This document shows, one piece after another, positions 38,283 through 50,199 of a stretch of 64,000 nucleotides of DNA. The stretch lies in contig CM114274.1 of NCBI GenBank assembly GCA_050084515.1, forward strand, positions 24,056,001 through 24,120,000, given 5' to 3'. The notes beneath the pieces were generated by a model. It did no database searches. It had not been told where the DNA came from and saw only the letters and a program-made list of their open reading frames with translations. This DNA comes from Blasia pusilla. Taxonomy: Eukaryota > Marchantiophyta > Marchantiopsida > Blasiales. The position numbers and the translations under genes are program-made. Each line of letters begins with the position of its first letter. Within the stretch, counting starts at the first letter, position 1.

Positions 38283-39050
38283 CTAGGTTGATAACTCTCT
38301 TTTTCTCTGGGTAACAATTGCTCGCCCATCGCGTAGATAAGCAATAAAACCTGCTTCTTGAGCCTCTTTGACCTTTGCAAGCTCTTTTCTCCTAGCTTCG
38401 ACTTGTAGAGGAGTGAGATCAGATCCAACCATATCCTCCGTCCTTGAGAATGGCCTTGTTAGCCATGGCAAGATTATCACGTTGAGTTTGATCAACAAAC
38501 TTGACTAGAATGGCACGAGGTTGTGTGCCCGTTTTCCCAATGCGAAAAGCTTGAGCCAAGTCCGGGTTATGAACATGAAGTGTTCAACCAAGAACTTGGT
38601 GACAACACTCTTCACCTCTTCGCTCTCAGTTTCCAGCAAACCTGAGATTCTCACATTCTTTCTACGCGCAAATTGGTTTTCTTTTTCTATCTCTTGCTCT
38701 TGACAGAAAGAGATATGAGCAACCTTGTAGCTTCAAAGATAAGATTTCATTTTCACTTCTAAAGTTTCAACAACCTCATGCAATCCTGAACTATTGGGAG
38801 TAGTCACCAAGGATGATGCCTTCTCTTGAACATCCGCAACAGATTTGGAAAGATCGAGCATCACACTAGAACTATCTTTCAACACTTTCTTCAAAACCTC
38901 TTGCGTTGCCTTCAACTCTCGGATTTGAATATGTGCATGGTTTAATTGAGAAGTTTGCACCTTGAATTCTTGTCGAAGCTCTTTCAATTCGTGCAAGACG
39001 ACTTGCACTAGATTCAAGATTTCGTCAATTTCGGAGATCCCGTGATTCAA
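38283..39050 (-). pseudogene. LINE ORF1 (coiled coil, RRM-like, C-terminal domain)
   Basis: The first frame (39050-38733) encodes a long heptad-rich coiled coil (VVLHELKELRQEFKV, IQIRELKATQEVLKKVLKD). After a frame change, RKNVRISGLLETESEE resembles the start of the L1 ORF1 RNA-binding fold. A further frame (38498-38283) has SDLTPLQVEARRKELAKVKE, resembling the C-terminal domain of L1-type ORF1. At least two frameshifts break it. The tripartite layout is that of vertebrate-type L1 ORF1; many seed-plant LINEs instead use zinc-knuckle ORF1s. Confidence 0.55.
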
Positions 39051-39164
39051 TTCTTGGGTCTCGATTAGAGACTCATGTCAAGTTAATTGGACAGTTGGGA
39101 CCACTAGGGGTACGAGTGCCATTTTAGATACCTATACTATCTAAAAAGTCTATTGCAAGTCTAG

Positions 39165-39806
39165 TGTCGTGCGCATACACATCACTATACAACATACATC
39201 ATTGTCATCAAATACACACATAAACACACACGATCTCATGTTAACTCATGGCATCCATACATAGAGGCGAGAAGTACCAAAATATCTCCATAAAGTTAGA
39301 TCCAATCTCTCTCTACACCATCTCACACCATAGCTCTCAAAGGTGTGCACTCTCTCTCATGTCAAACCAAACCCACTCTCCTAATGAGAGGCTTGGGTTA
39401 CACTCACAAGGCAAGCAAGACCATAGCTCCGCCGCCTCATGCCAAGAGGTTCAACAAAGAGAGAATGAGCTCTCAAGCTCTCTCTCCTTGAGGTATACCC
39501 CTCCCCTCTCCCAAACTCTCTCCATGGTAACCTATTCTCCCAAGTCACCTCCTTGGCTCTTGACCTGATGTAGGAGGTCAAGGGCCACTTACCAAAAACA
39601 AAAAGTTGAGCATATACTAAAAATGGCACTTACCTAAAATAGTAGGTTTCTCAATATGGCTCCAAATGAGCCGAAACGAAGAGAAAACCTGCTCTCTCAG
39701 GTTTCCTGGAGCCTCAACAGATCATCCTTGACCTCCTGGGCTTGTCCTCCACTACTCGTGCAGACGCTATGCTAGATCCCAACGATCTATCATAACAGTC
39801 GTGACA
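39165..39806 (-). repeat. 3' LTR of gypsy copy A
   Basis: 642 bp bounded by TGTC and GACA. It shares long similarity with 42161-42660 (plus strand) and about 55200-55744 (minus strand), which defines the family. Confidence 0.8.
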
Positions 39807-39808
39807 AA

Positions 39809-39935
39809 TGTCGTGCGCATACACAACATACATTGCTGTCATCGACTACACACATAAACACACACGATCCCATGTTAACTCATGGCATCCATACACAGAG
39901 GCGAGAAGTACCAAAATATCTCCAATCGCCCCCCT
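39809..39935 (-). repeat. Extra LTR tail preceding the 3' LTR of copy A
   Basis: This 127-bp segment is about 90% identical to the last part of the LTR (39165-39288). It lies between the polypurine-like tract and the LTR, separated from the LTR head by only two bases (39807-39808). The result is an LTR tail-to-head tandem junction. Confidence 0.75.
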
Positions 39936-40112
39936 AGCTGGTGGTTAGGTCCATCTAACTCCAGATAGCCATCTATCCCTATCTACGATAACATACATCT
40001 CTAGGACGATAAGAGCAGAAAGGCCGGGTGCTCATGTGGCCCCATCGTTAGTTGCCTTCCTGTCATCCATGTCACAGAAAAAGTCGGAATCGAAACCTAC
40101 CTAGTATCTCCT

Positions 40113-40433
40113 CTATGTACATCTGGAACACATCCATCGTCCCCGAGGAACCTTAGTGAGATTTGGCGTCAGACATGCCATATGCCAACCTCTCGAACAT
40201 CCATCACAGACTAGCATCGTGGCCGCATCACGAGCGGAACCACACAACATACAACACAAGCATGCAAGAACTACTAATGAGCTCGGATCTACTGTACAAT
40301 CAATGTTAGGAAGGTGACATGGTGCACAATTACGCACATGGTCCTTCCATACCATACCATTGCGTCCCTCCAGCAAGAGAACATCAGAGGGCAAAACGTC
40401 ACGCACTCTCAAGATAGTGCGCCCTGCAGTCAT
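40113..40433 (-). pseudogene. PHD finger domain at the C-terminus of the gypsy polyprotein
   Basis: The 106-codon frame lies in the same reading frame as the integrase GDYVYL tail, behind two stops. Its last third has the C4HC3 pattern of a PHD finger: CMLC, LVCDGCSRGWHMACL (Cys pair, then Trp-His-x-x-Cys) and a final CSRC, with usual spacing and the aromatic Trp before the His. PHD fingers read histone H3 tails, so in this position it may guide integration, as chromodomains do in chromoviruses. Host-gene capture cannot be excluded, but the frame continuity argues that it belongs to the element. Confidence 0.8.
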
Positions 40434-40439
40434 ATCTAA

Positions 40440-41405
40440 CCTCGTAAGTGCCGTCTACTATAAGTAGACATAATCTCCTTGATGAAACCTCCGGATAGTG
40501 GGTCGATAACCACCATCCCGAATAGTCGCATATCTCAACGTCTCCCGATGTTGCGCAATCGCCAAGTTCTCGAACGCCATGGGCATCACTCTCCGAAATA
40601 ACTAAGCCCTATGAGAACATGCTCGCATCCATACATGTGGGTCATCAAGGTCCAAAGACACCAAGATCTCGACGAATGGCCGAGGTAACCGGCTCTCGCC
40701 ATAAAGTAGCAAGTACGGTGAAAAAGACGCTAAGGATGTCTGCCTGCTGAATCTGTATCCCATCGCCAACCATGGCAAGTGGAGGTCCCAATCTCCTAGA
40801 TGACCTCTCTGCAAGCCATACTTACGTAAAACCCTCTTCATCGTCTGCACAACTCTCTCCGCTAATCCATCGGCCTCGGGATGATCTCGCAAAGTCGTGC
40901 GGTGGTCGATCAACGCTTGATCACACAAGGCCTGGAACTCACCACGAAACTCGGTACCCTTGTCTGACAACACCTCAGCCAGTGCGCCACAATGACTCAG
41001 CTCTCTGTCAAGGAAGGCATAAGCTACTCCCTCACTTGCTTTGTCAAGAAATGCAACCAACTCGATCCACTTCGAGAAGTGCTCGACCATCACCAACACA
41101 TAACGACTATGACGCTCCGTCAAAGGCAAAGGTCCTGCAAAATCCAAACTCCATATATACCCTAAGCCCATGATAGGTAATGGATGCAACTTTGGAGTCT
41201 GACCATTGAACGATGCTCACACCCGATCACACACCATGCACCTGGCAACAAACTGTTGAACGTTAGTCTGCATGCCTGGCCACCAATACTGAATATAGAG
41301 CAAGCTATACGTTCGCTTCACCCCAAAGTGACCCAACTCCTCGTGGGCATGCTGCACTAGTCGTGCTCTCTGCAAAGGATGTAGCACTATGCGTACTCTA
41401 CCATC
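40440..41405 (-). pseudogene. Integrase of gypsy copy A
   Basis: HHCC zinc-binding motif (HAHEELGHFG with CMVC) at about 41340-41225, then a core frame of 195 codons (41189-40602). The DDE triad is intact in the core: Asp in SLDFAGPL, Asp in SDKGTEF and Glu in DGLAER, the last two exactly 35 residues apart. The C-terminal GDYVYL motif typical of gypsy integrases is followed by two stop codons at 40455-40460. A TGA at 41217-41219 separates the zinc domain from the core. A frame change lies near 40602. Confidence 0.92.
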
Positions 41406-41448
41406 TATCTAGGATCCCACCGATCTATCATAACAGTCGTGACACTAG

Positions 41449-43650
<2,202 letters not shown>

Positions 43651-43848
43651 GGTAGCCGCTCGACGACGATCGAGTACCATGCCGTGACGCCCGTAGCCGC
43701 AACGTGCCGCCGATTGCTGCGCCGTGCCGCTCGTGGCCGCACTGCACCGTCTCGATCGCGGAACCGGTCCTTCACTAAGGAGCAGAGCGTGTGAATTGCT
43801 GATTGAGGAGGGTATGCGGCCGAGTTCCGTGCTATTTGTAGCCATTCC

Positions 43849-45215
43849 GTGTCGCCGGTGTTGCACCGGACTGCATCGTCACACAAGGGGGAGGGTTTAG
43901 AGGAGTTTGTGAGCACATCGCCACACATTGTGAGTGGTCCTACCACTTGGGCATACGAGATGGATGACCGGGGTAGAGGACCGCGTAGGTTTTCAGGTGC
44001 AATAGGTACAATTGAGTTGCAGAATTTCATGGCAGAGTTTAGGAGTTGGTGGTGTGACTCCCAACGGGCTAGGAACTGTAGAGAGTTCAACCCGTTTACA
44101 GCATGGAACGATATGTTCCTACATTTAGAGGGGGCGCCCATGGATGATTACCATGAGTTCTCTCAGAGATATGCATGTGAGATCGAGGCGTGGAGGCTCT
44201 ACTATGACCCACACTATGTGTCATGGACGAAGCCGTTCCTAAATGAGGAAGAGGAGTAAGGAGAGGCTACTTCCTCTTCCACTAGTGATGTTTTAGGAGG
44301 GGTCACTTGCACTGGAGCACTTGCACCGTCTAGTCTGGTTCGTCTCAGGTTCAACCCCGTGGTTGAGTTCTTTGCTGAGTTGAGTGCGCGCTTCCAAGGG
44401 GTACGGACAGAGAAGTTGCGGAGCATCCACGACTTCCGAAGGCACCCGGATGAGAGTTTGCGTGAGGCTAACACTCGCTTGCGCCGGTTGATCAACGTCA
44501 CTCAGGGGGTGATAGAGGCTTAGGCTATCCAGTTATGGTACGCGGTGCTGGATCGGATCCTACGGACATGGGTGCGGGAGGGGATGCTTCTTAAGAACAC
44601 CTCCCCTACGTTGAGAGATGTTTTTAGGACCGCCGAGAACATTGAGCACAACATGGCGGAGGAGAGCGTAGCCACCATGGGTTCTGGGCGAGAGCAGTCG
44701 CGATTGTCTACACCGCTTGTGCAGCAACATGGACTCCAAGATAGGTCGACTGTGGCACCACGAGCTCAGGGAGGATACCGAGAGGCCGTGCCATAGAGAC
44801 CTGCGCCTTCATATCCGGCTTAGCAACAACCGTATACTATTACTTGTTGGTCATGTGGTGGAGCCCATCATCAGCGCGATTGCACTCGTCAGGTCATGGA
44901 CCTGTGCCTCAACATGGAAGAGGAGATGGTGCTACACGAGGAGGTTATCAGTGTGACTATTGTCAGAGGTATGGTCATACACACGCCAGGTTTTTCAGTT
45001 TACATCTTGAGTTACGTCGGGACCGAGGGCCAGAGAGGACATCAGAGCGAATAGCCGGTCCAAGTGGGCCTAGAGATCATGCACCAGGTGGTCCCGTTGG
45101 GGGACGAGGAGCTAGAGTTTCCCGACAGGGTGGTAGAGCTCCCCGTGGAGGAGGTAGAGTCAAGGGAGATGCGGGACGTGAGGCTAGGATGGCTCCTCAA
45201 ATACATCAACTATAG
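43849..45215 (+). pseudogene. gag of gypsy copy B
   Basis: One frame from 43849 runs through four stops to about 44940. It shows the retrotransposon gag fold region (RRFSGAIGTIELQNFMAEF, VEFFAELSARFQGVR, AIQLWYAVLDRILRTWVREG) and a zinc knuckle CWSCGGAHHQRDC at 44845-44883. After a frameshift a second knuckle follows, CDYCQRYGHTHARF, in which the last Cys has become Phe. The corresponding knuckle in copy C keeps Cys. It would package the element RNA. Confidence 0.85.
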
Positions 45216-45427
45216 GAGCAGATTGGCGCTATGGAATTGAGATTACCCGATGCCGGATCCGTGGCATCGACATCATATGGAACAGCCAGAGATATGGAGG
45301 ATCCTGGTTGGATGTGCGGGTTGCCCAGATGGAGGCAGCCGTAGTTGTGACGCGTGGAGCAGCCGTAGAGTTGGATCCACAGTGAGGGGAAGCTAGGAAA
45401 CAGACTAGGCTTCCTCAGTCTTTCACG

Positions 45428-46258
45428 TTGTCCGAGGCAACGAGGACCCTATCGATGGATCCTGATCAGAGTTCTTGGAGAGTTGGTGATGTTGTTGGTG
45501 TGCAGGCACGGAGGGCGATGGGAGAAGCGTGTGCGACGACTCCTATTGTTGATGCTCAGGAGGGGCATGTGTCGAGCACGTTGTTGGGGGCGGCCACCAT
45601 TGTATACCGCGCTCCTTTATTTTCTGCTTCCGATGTTATGACGTTTGGGGATACGCCCACCAAGGATTTTTGGCTGGCCGCTATGCTATGTAAACGTGGA
45701 GTTGGAGTTCATGTATCACGTTCAGAGGTGATTGCAGAAGAGGTGATGGACCTGCCCTTGGAGGGGATGCCCGGGCCTTCCACGTCAGATTCATGGCTGG
45801 CTACGGCTGCTAGGATGGCGGAGATGCCCTTTAGAATCGCGATAGAGCATGCCATGGCTTCTCATGGTGTTGTGTTGCTGGATAACCGGGGAGAGGTCTT
45901 CCAGTTGGTGAGTCTCGGAGGTAGAGCTTTTAGTCCGCAACGCGTCTTGTTGGATTCAGGAGCGCAACCCCTGATGTTGGGGAAAGCGTCATTCAGAGGA
46001 TTGGGCTTGACGAGAGCCAATGTGGAGCGTTGTCCATTCCGGATACACACATCCTTGGATGGAGCAAGTACCACACAGTATATGACCCGACAGGAGATCG
46101 TGGTGAGGATTCGCGCGGGACATCCTACAGATGAGTCCGTGGTGCGAGCCAAGGCGATGGTGATTGATGCAGAGTCCTACGACGTCTTGGTTGGTGGAGC
46201 AATGTTATATCCGATGGGGTTTGCCCTGGATTACTGGGAGGAGTCAGTGTCCTATTGA
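45428..46258 (+). pseudogene. Retropepsin-like protease region of gypsy copy B
   Basis: A 276-codon open frame. The aspartic protease active site is LLDSGAQPLMLG (Asp-Ser-Gly) near 45950, followed by the flap/second half ending DVLVGGAMLYPMGFALDYW. The frame ends a few codons after the deletion junction, so the downstream polyprotein is lost. Copy C has the equivalent region at 52358-51157. Confidence 0.85.
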
Positions 46259-46316
46259 CTACAGGATGCACCATCTTGAGAGTGCAAAAAATCTCAAGAT
46301 GGTGCATCGTGTAGTC
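46257..46316. repeat. 25-bp near-perfect palindrome joining gypsy copies B and C
   Basis: Arms 46257-46281 and 46292-46316 are reverse complements with one mismatch, separated by GTGCAAAAAA. The left arm belongs to copy B (plus) and the right to copy C (minus). Both correspond to the same point of the element, just after integrase (compare 40421-40440 in copy A). Confidence 0.9.
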
Positions 46317-48350
46317 ACATCCATTGCCTTGGATGCCGTCTGCTGCAAGTAGACATAGTCTTCGTGATGAAACCTCCGGACAATCGGTCAATAATCACCT
46401 CCCCGAATAGTCGCATACCTCAACGTATACCAATGTTGCGCAATCGTCAAGTTCTCAAACGCCAAAGGCATCACTCTTGTAAAAAACTTAGTCCTCTGAG
46501 AACATGCTCGCATCCATACATCACGGTCATCAAGGTTCAACGTCTAACATCTCGATGAATGGCCGTAGGTAAATCCGGCTCTCGGCCATAAAGTAGCAAG
46601 TACCGTGAGAAAGACGCTAAGGATGCCTACATGCTGAATCTATATCCCATTGCCAACCACGGCAACTAGAGGCCCCAATCTCCTAGGTGACCTCTCTACA
46701 ATCCATACTTGCATAAACCTCTCTTCACCGTCTGCATACTCGGAAAGAGCAGAAGGTAGGGCTAGGATACCTAACTTGACATGAAGATTGTGGGTCTATA
46801 AGATCTATTTACATATCTATATGAGGCATTTAGTGCTCGACCAAACGGAGAGGATCTATTATGTGTAAAACCATCCGATCGTCTTCATATGAGCAATCTA
46901 GTGGGAAAAAAATAGAATAAATGCTTGTAAGAATGCAACTTTATAATACCTGCGGGAGATAACAAGTGCTTCAGAGTCAAGCATTACTCCCTCCAACGAA
47001 GGAGGCCCAAATCCGCGGCTCACAAGGAGTTTATGCGCTTGCAACTAATTGTATGCTTGCAGTTTACAGCCAACAACTCATTGGAAATGTAAGTTTCCTT
47101 CGGCGGGCCCTTCGGACCCAATGGGTCCAAAGAACACTTATTTGGCTTTACAGGGTTGACAATTTTGAGCTTGCATGGAGCAAAAAATAAGAAGATATTC
47201 CATTATGCCGTAAGTGGTGTTTATGAATAACTTAAGGATATTCTGAAGTGCTTTTGCATGAGAGCGCTCCAACGCGTTGACGTGAGCAATGTTGTACCCG
47301 TTGGACTAATATCATTTTTCTACAAAGTGCAAGACTCATCACCTAGAATCATAACCCAAACACCATGCACGATACCCGAACACCCTCTCCGCGCACTTTG
47401 TGCCTATGCGTTTGGAGGTGTGTAAACACTTTCACACGAACAAGAGAAAAGTGTAAAAAAGAGAGATTTTAACAAGATTGAGGTTATAGAGCCCGTGCGA
47501 TAATTTATTGCTCTAGTAGATAGTGCTTTGTGCCAACCCTCTTCGCTAATCCATCTGCCTTAGGATGATCTCATGAAGTGGTACGGTGATCGATCAGTGC
47601 CTGGTTACACAAGGCCTAAAACTCCTCGCGAAGATTTGTACCATGGTATGTAAACACCTCAGTTAGTGTGCCATAATGAATCAACATTTGATCTAAGAAG
47701 GCATATGCTACTCCCTCACTTGCTTTGTCACGCAATGCAACCAACTCTATCTACTTTGAGAAGTGCTCGACCATCACCAACACACAGCAACTAAGGCGCT
47801 CCGTCAAAGGTAAAGGTCCTGCAAAATCCAAACTCCATCTATAACCCAAACCCATGATTGGAAGTGGATGCAACTATAGAGTCGGAGCATTGAACAATGT
47901 CTGGATCCAATCACACACCATACATCTAGCAACAAATTGTTGAATGTCAATCTGCATGCCTTGCCACCAATATTGTATCTGGAGCAAGTTGTATATTTGG
48001 TTCACTCCAAAATGACCCAACTCCTCATGGACAGGACGTACCAAAGGTGCTCTTTGCAAAGGATGAGGCACTACACGTACTCTACCATCCTCCCAAACTC
48101 GCAACACATGTGTCCCCTCCCACCAAAACCGTCTGTCTTGCTGTAGGATCCGATCCCACTCTCTAGCACCCACTATGCTCGTGACGCTCCTAGTCCGCGG
48201 GTACTCCAAGAATTCTCCATCCTTGTGGATATCTCCGCCGCCTGTCGTCTCATCACCCACTTCTGGATCTAAGGACTCTTCATCAGCCCTCCTCATTGAA
48301 GTCTCAACAATCTGGCTCTCCATAGCCAACAAGCCCAAATAGGAAAACAC
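46317..48350 (-). pseudogene. Integrase of gypsy copy C (interrupted)
   Basis: The zinc-binding domain (HEELGHFGVNQ, CMVCDW) ends near 47890. The core reads SLDFAGPLPLTER, but the second Asp motif is altered (YHGTNL for SDKGTEF in copy A) and the Glu region reads DGLAKR, so the DDE triad is damaged. Core similarity breaks at about 47534 and resumes at about 46740. The C-terminal part still encodes the Gln-Gln pair that is a double stop in copy A. Confidence 0.85.
46741..47533. mobile_element. Unidentified insertion of about 0.8 kb in the integrase of copy C
   Basis: Alignment with copy A shows the integrase interrupted between CGTCTGCATA (ends about 46738) and CCCTCTTCGCTAATCC (from about 47536). 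The inserted DNA has no coding capacity that I recognise. Near its right end is GCCCGTGC with a CTAG-T further on, vaguely Helitron-like. Clear target duplications were not found, so the class is undetermined. Confidence 0.6.
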
Positions 48351-48353
48351 ATG

Positions 48354-49821
48354 CTATCTTGATACCAACTCCTCATCAATCTCTCCATGCCAACAAGCTC
48401 CAATCGCATCTCGTTGACTCGAGCATGGGTTACGACTCAAACCATATGCATCTTGGTTGAGGGTCCTAGGTCTATGTACCACCTGGAAATCATATTCCTG
48501 CAATAACAGAGCCCACCTTGCAAGCTTACCTATAAGCTTTTCCGACTCCATTAACCACTTAAGTGGCTGATGAAGGGATTGCCGAATGCGCAACACCTAA
48601 AATTCGTGACAAACCACACTACAACCAAGCACTCACCCTCATACAAGCTATACTTTGCCTCTACATTTCTGTTCGAGCGACTAGTGTAAGCCTCCACAAA
48701 CTCTTTACCCTCATCGTCCTGCTGGATGAGCACGGCTCCAAGCCCCAACATGCTCCAATCTGTATGCAATTGGAAAGGATGCCCCCCCAATCGGTCTCCT
48801 CAATATGGGCGCGGACGTCAATATGTCCTTGAGCAGTTGAAATACTCTCTCTTGCTCATCCCCACTGTGCCACTCGTGATCCACCTTGGTCAACAAGGTT
48901 AGCGGCTTCGCAATTGAATTGAAATCCTTGACGTACCATGGATAGAATTTTGCCAATCCCATGAATGCACAAACTCGACTCACATCTGTAGGGCACAAAA
49001 TGCGTGAAATAGCCTCCATCTTTTTCTGTTGCACACCAAGGCCACATGGGTATATGGTTTGACCCTGGTACTCAATCTGGTCGTAGAAGAACTTGCACTT
49101 GCGTAAATATAGCTTCAGCCCATGTAAGTGCAATTGTCAAAACACCTCCTCCAGATGTCGATCATGCTCCTCAATCGTGGTGCTAAAGACTAAAATGTCA
49201 TCAATATAACACCTAGCAAAATCTAGACCTGCCAAGATCCTTCCCATGACCCTCTGAAACTCAGCCAGGGTGTTCTTTAACCCAAATGGTAAGGATCGCC
49301 ACTGGTATAAATAATCCTTATCGGGATGATCGATGCCCCAAAATGCCGTCTTCTACATGTCTTCCAATCTGGTAGGCAGTTGATGGTATCCGACTCAAAG
49401 GTCTAACAAATTGAAGACCTTTGCATGCCCAATAGGATCAAAGATCTCCTCAGGGATGGGCATGGCATACCTATCGGGCTTTATTTGTCGATTGATAGAC
49501 CGGTAATCTCCACACATCCACATATTCGTCCAATTACCATGCACATCCTTCTTAATTGGCGGGCATGATAGTGGCACATGTATATTCTCCATGCGACATC
49601 TCCACTAGTCCTGCTCCAACCAAGTGGTGGCTCCTACTCTGAATCACAACCCTCTCCATATGAGTGTGCCTGTAGGGTCGTCGGAAGATCATCCTATCGC
49701 TAGACAACTCAGTGCGAATCCTTGGACCCTTAAGCATACCCAAATCATGCATACTAAATGCAAAACAACTCCTATAACTCCTAAGGAGTTGATGTTTCCA
49801 ACTTCGTTCTCCTCTTGTCAA
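48354..49821 (-). pseudogene. Reverse transcriptase and RNase H of gypsy copy C
   Basis: RT in order: IFRRPYRHTHMER, GAGLVEMSHGEY, MWMCGDYRSINRQIKPDRY, IGHAKVFNLLDL, the catalytic CYIDDILVFST motif near 49205, and the thumb region (CKFFYDQIEYQGQTI, FMGLAKFYPWYVKDF). RNase H: PFQLHTDWSMLGLGAVLIQQD (expected DAS altered to DWS) and YSLYEGECLVVVW, with the connection RWALLLQEYDFQVVHRPRTL. Several frame breaks. Confidence 0.92.
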
Positions 49822-50199
49822 CTAAGGGCTCATATCTGGCTCCCAAGTCTCCATGGTGACTACGATAGGATTCTCCGACACGGGTGTTGGTGATTGCTAT
49901 GGTGCAAGCCCGTCTCAATTAGTATAACCTTGCTGCTCCCTTGCAGCCAATTGCAAAATTTGATCTCCTCCATGTGAAGTATATAGAACCACACTCGATG
50001 TTATGGCTGCCATCTCTTGGTATACATGCAAAACATCCCAAGAAGTCCAAGGGGGTCTCTCTCGATCATCCATGGTGTGTCGATCTTCTTGGGTCTCGCC
50101 TCAGCCACTGCCTCAACCGTCTTGGTAGGCATGGGGCTCACCAACGCAACAATTGTGATGTGTCGCAATCTCCAACGACACTGCTTAGCCACTCCTAAG

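Larger units (their letters stand above)
34942..39060 (-). mobile_element. Non-LTR retrotransposon (LINE, L1-like), decayed
   Basis: Minus-strand order: ORF1-like coiled-coil protein, then ORF2 with an apurinic endonuclease, reverse transcriptase and a C-terminal Cys/His motif. At the 3' end lie about three tandem copies of TTTACCA-type heptamers (34942-34966), a common LINE tail in place of poly(A). The 5' end is unclear and target duplications were not identified. Multiple frameshifts show it is inactive. Confidence 0.88.
39165..41444 (-). mobile_element. Ty3/gypsy copy A, internally deleted, with PHD finger
   Basis: Both ends carry the family terminus (minus-strand start TGTCACGACTG at 41444; end GCGCACGACA at 39165). 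The element is flanked by CTAG at 39161-39164 and 41445-41448, a candidate target duplication. From its 5' end only 36 bp of LTR remains (41444-41409), followed directly by the integrase zinc-binding domain, integrase core, a GDYVYL C-terminal motif, a PHD finger, a polypurine tract (about 39937-39946), an LTR tail and a complete LTR. gag, protease, RT and RNase H are deleted. Confidence 0.85.

Noticed and set aside
46125-46391. ORFs spanning the B/C palindrome
   Set aside because: They cross the rearrangement junction and join unrelated frames.
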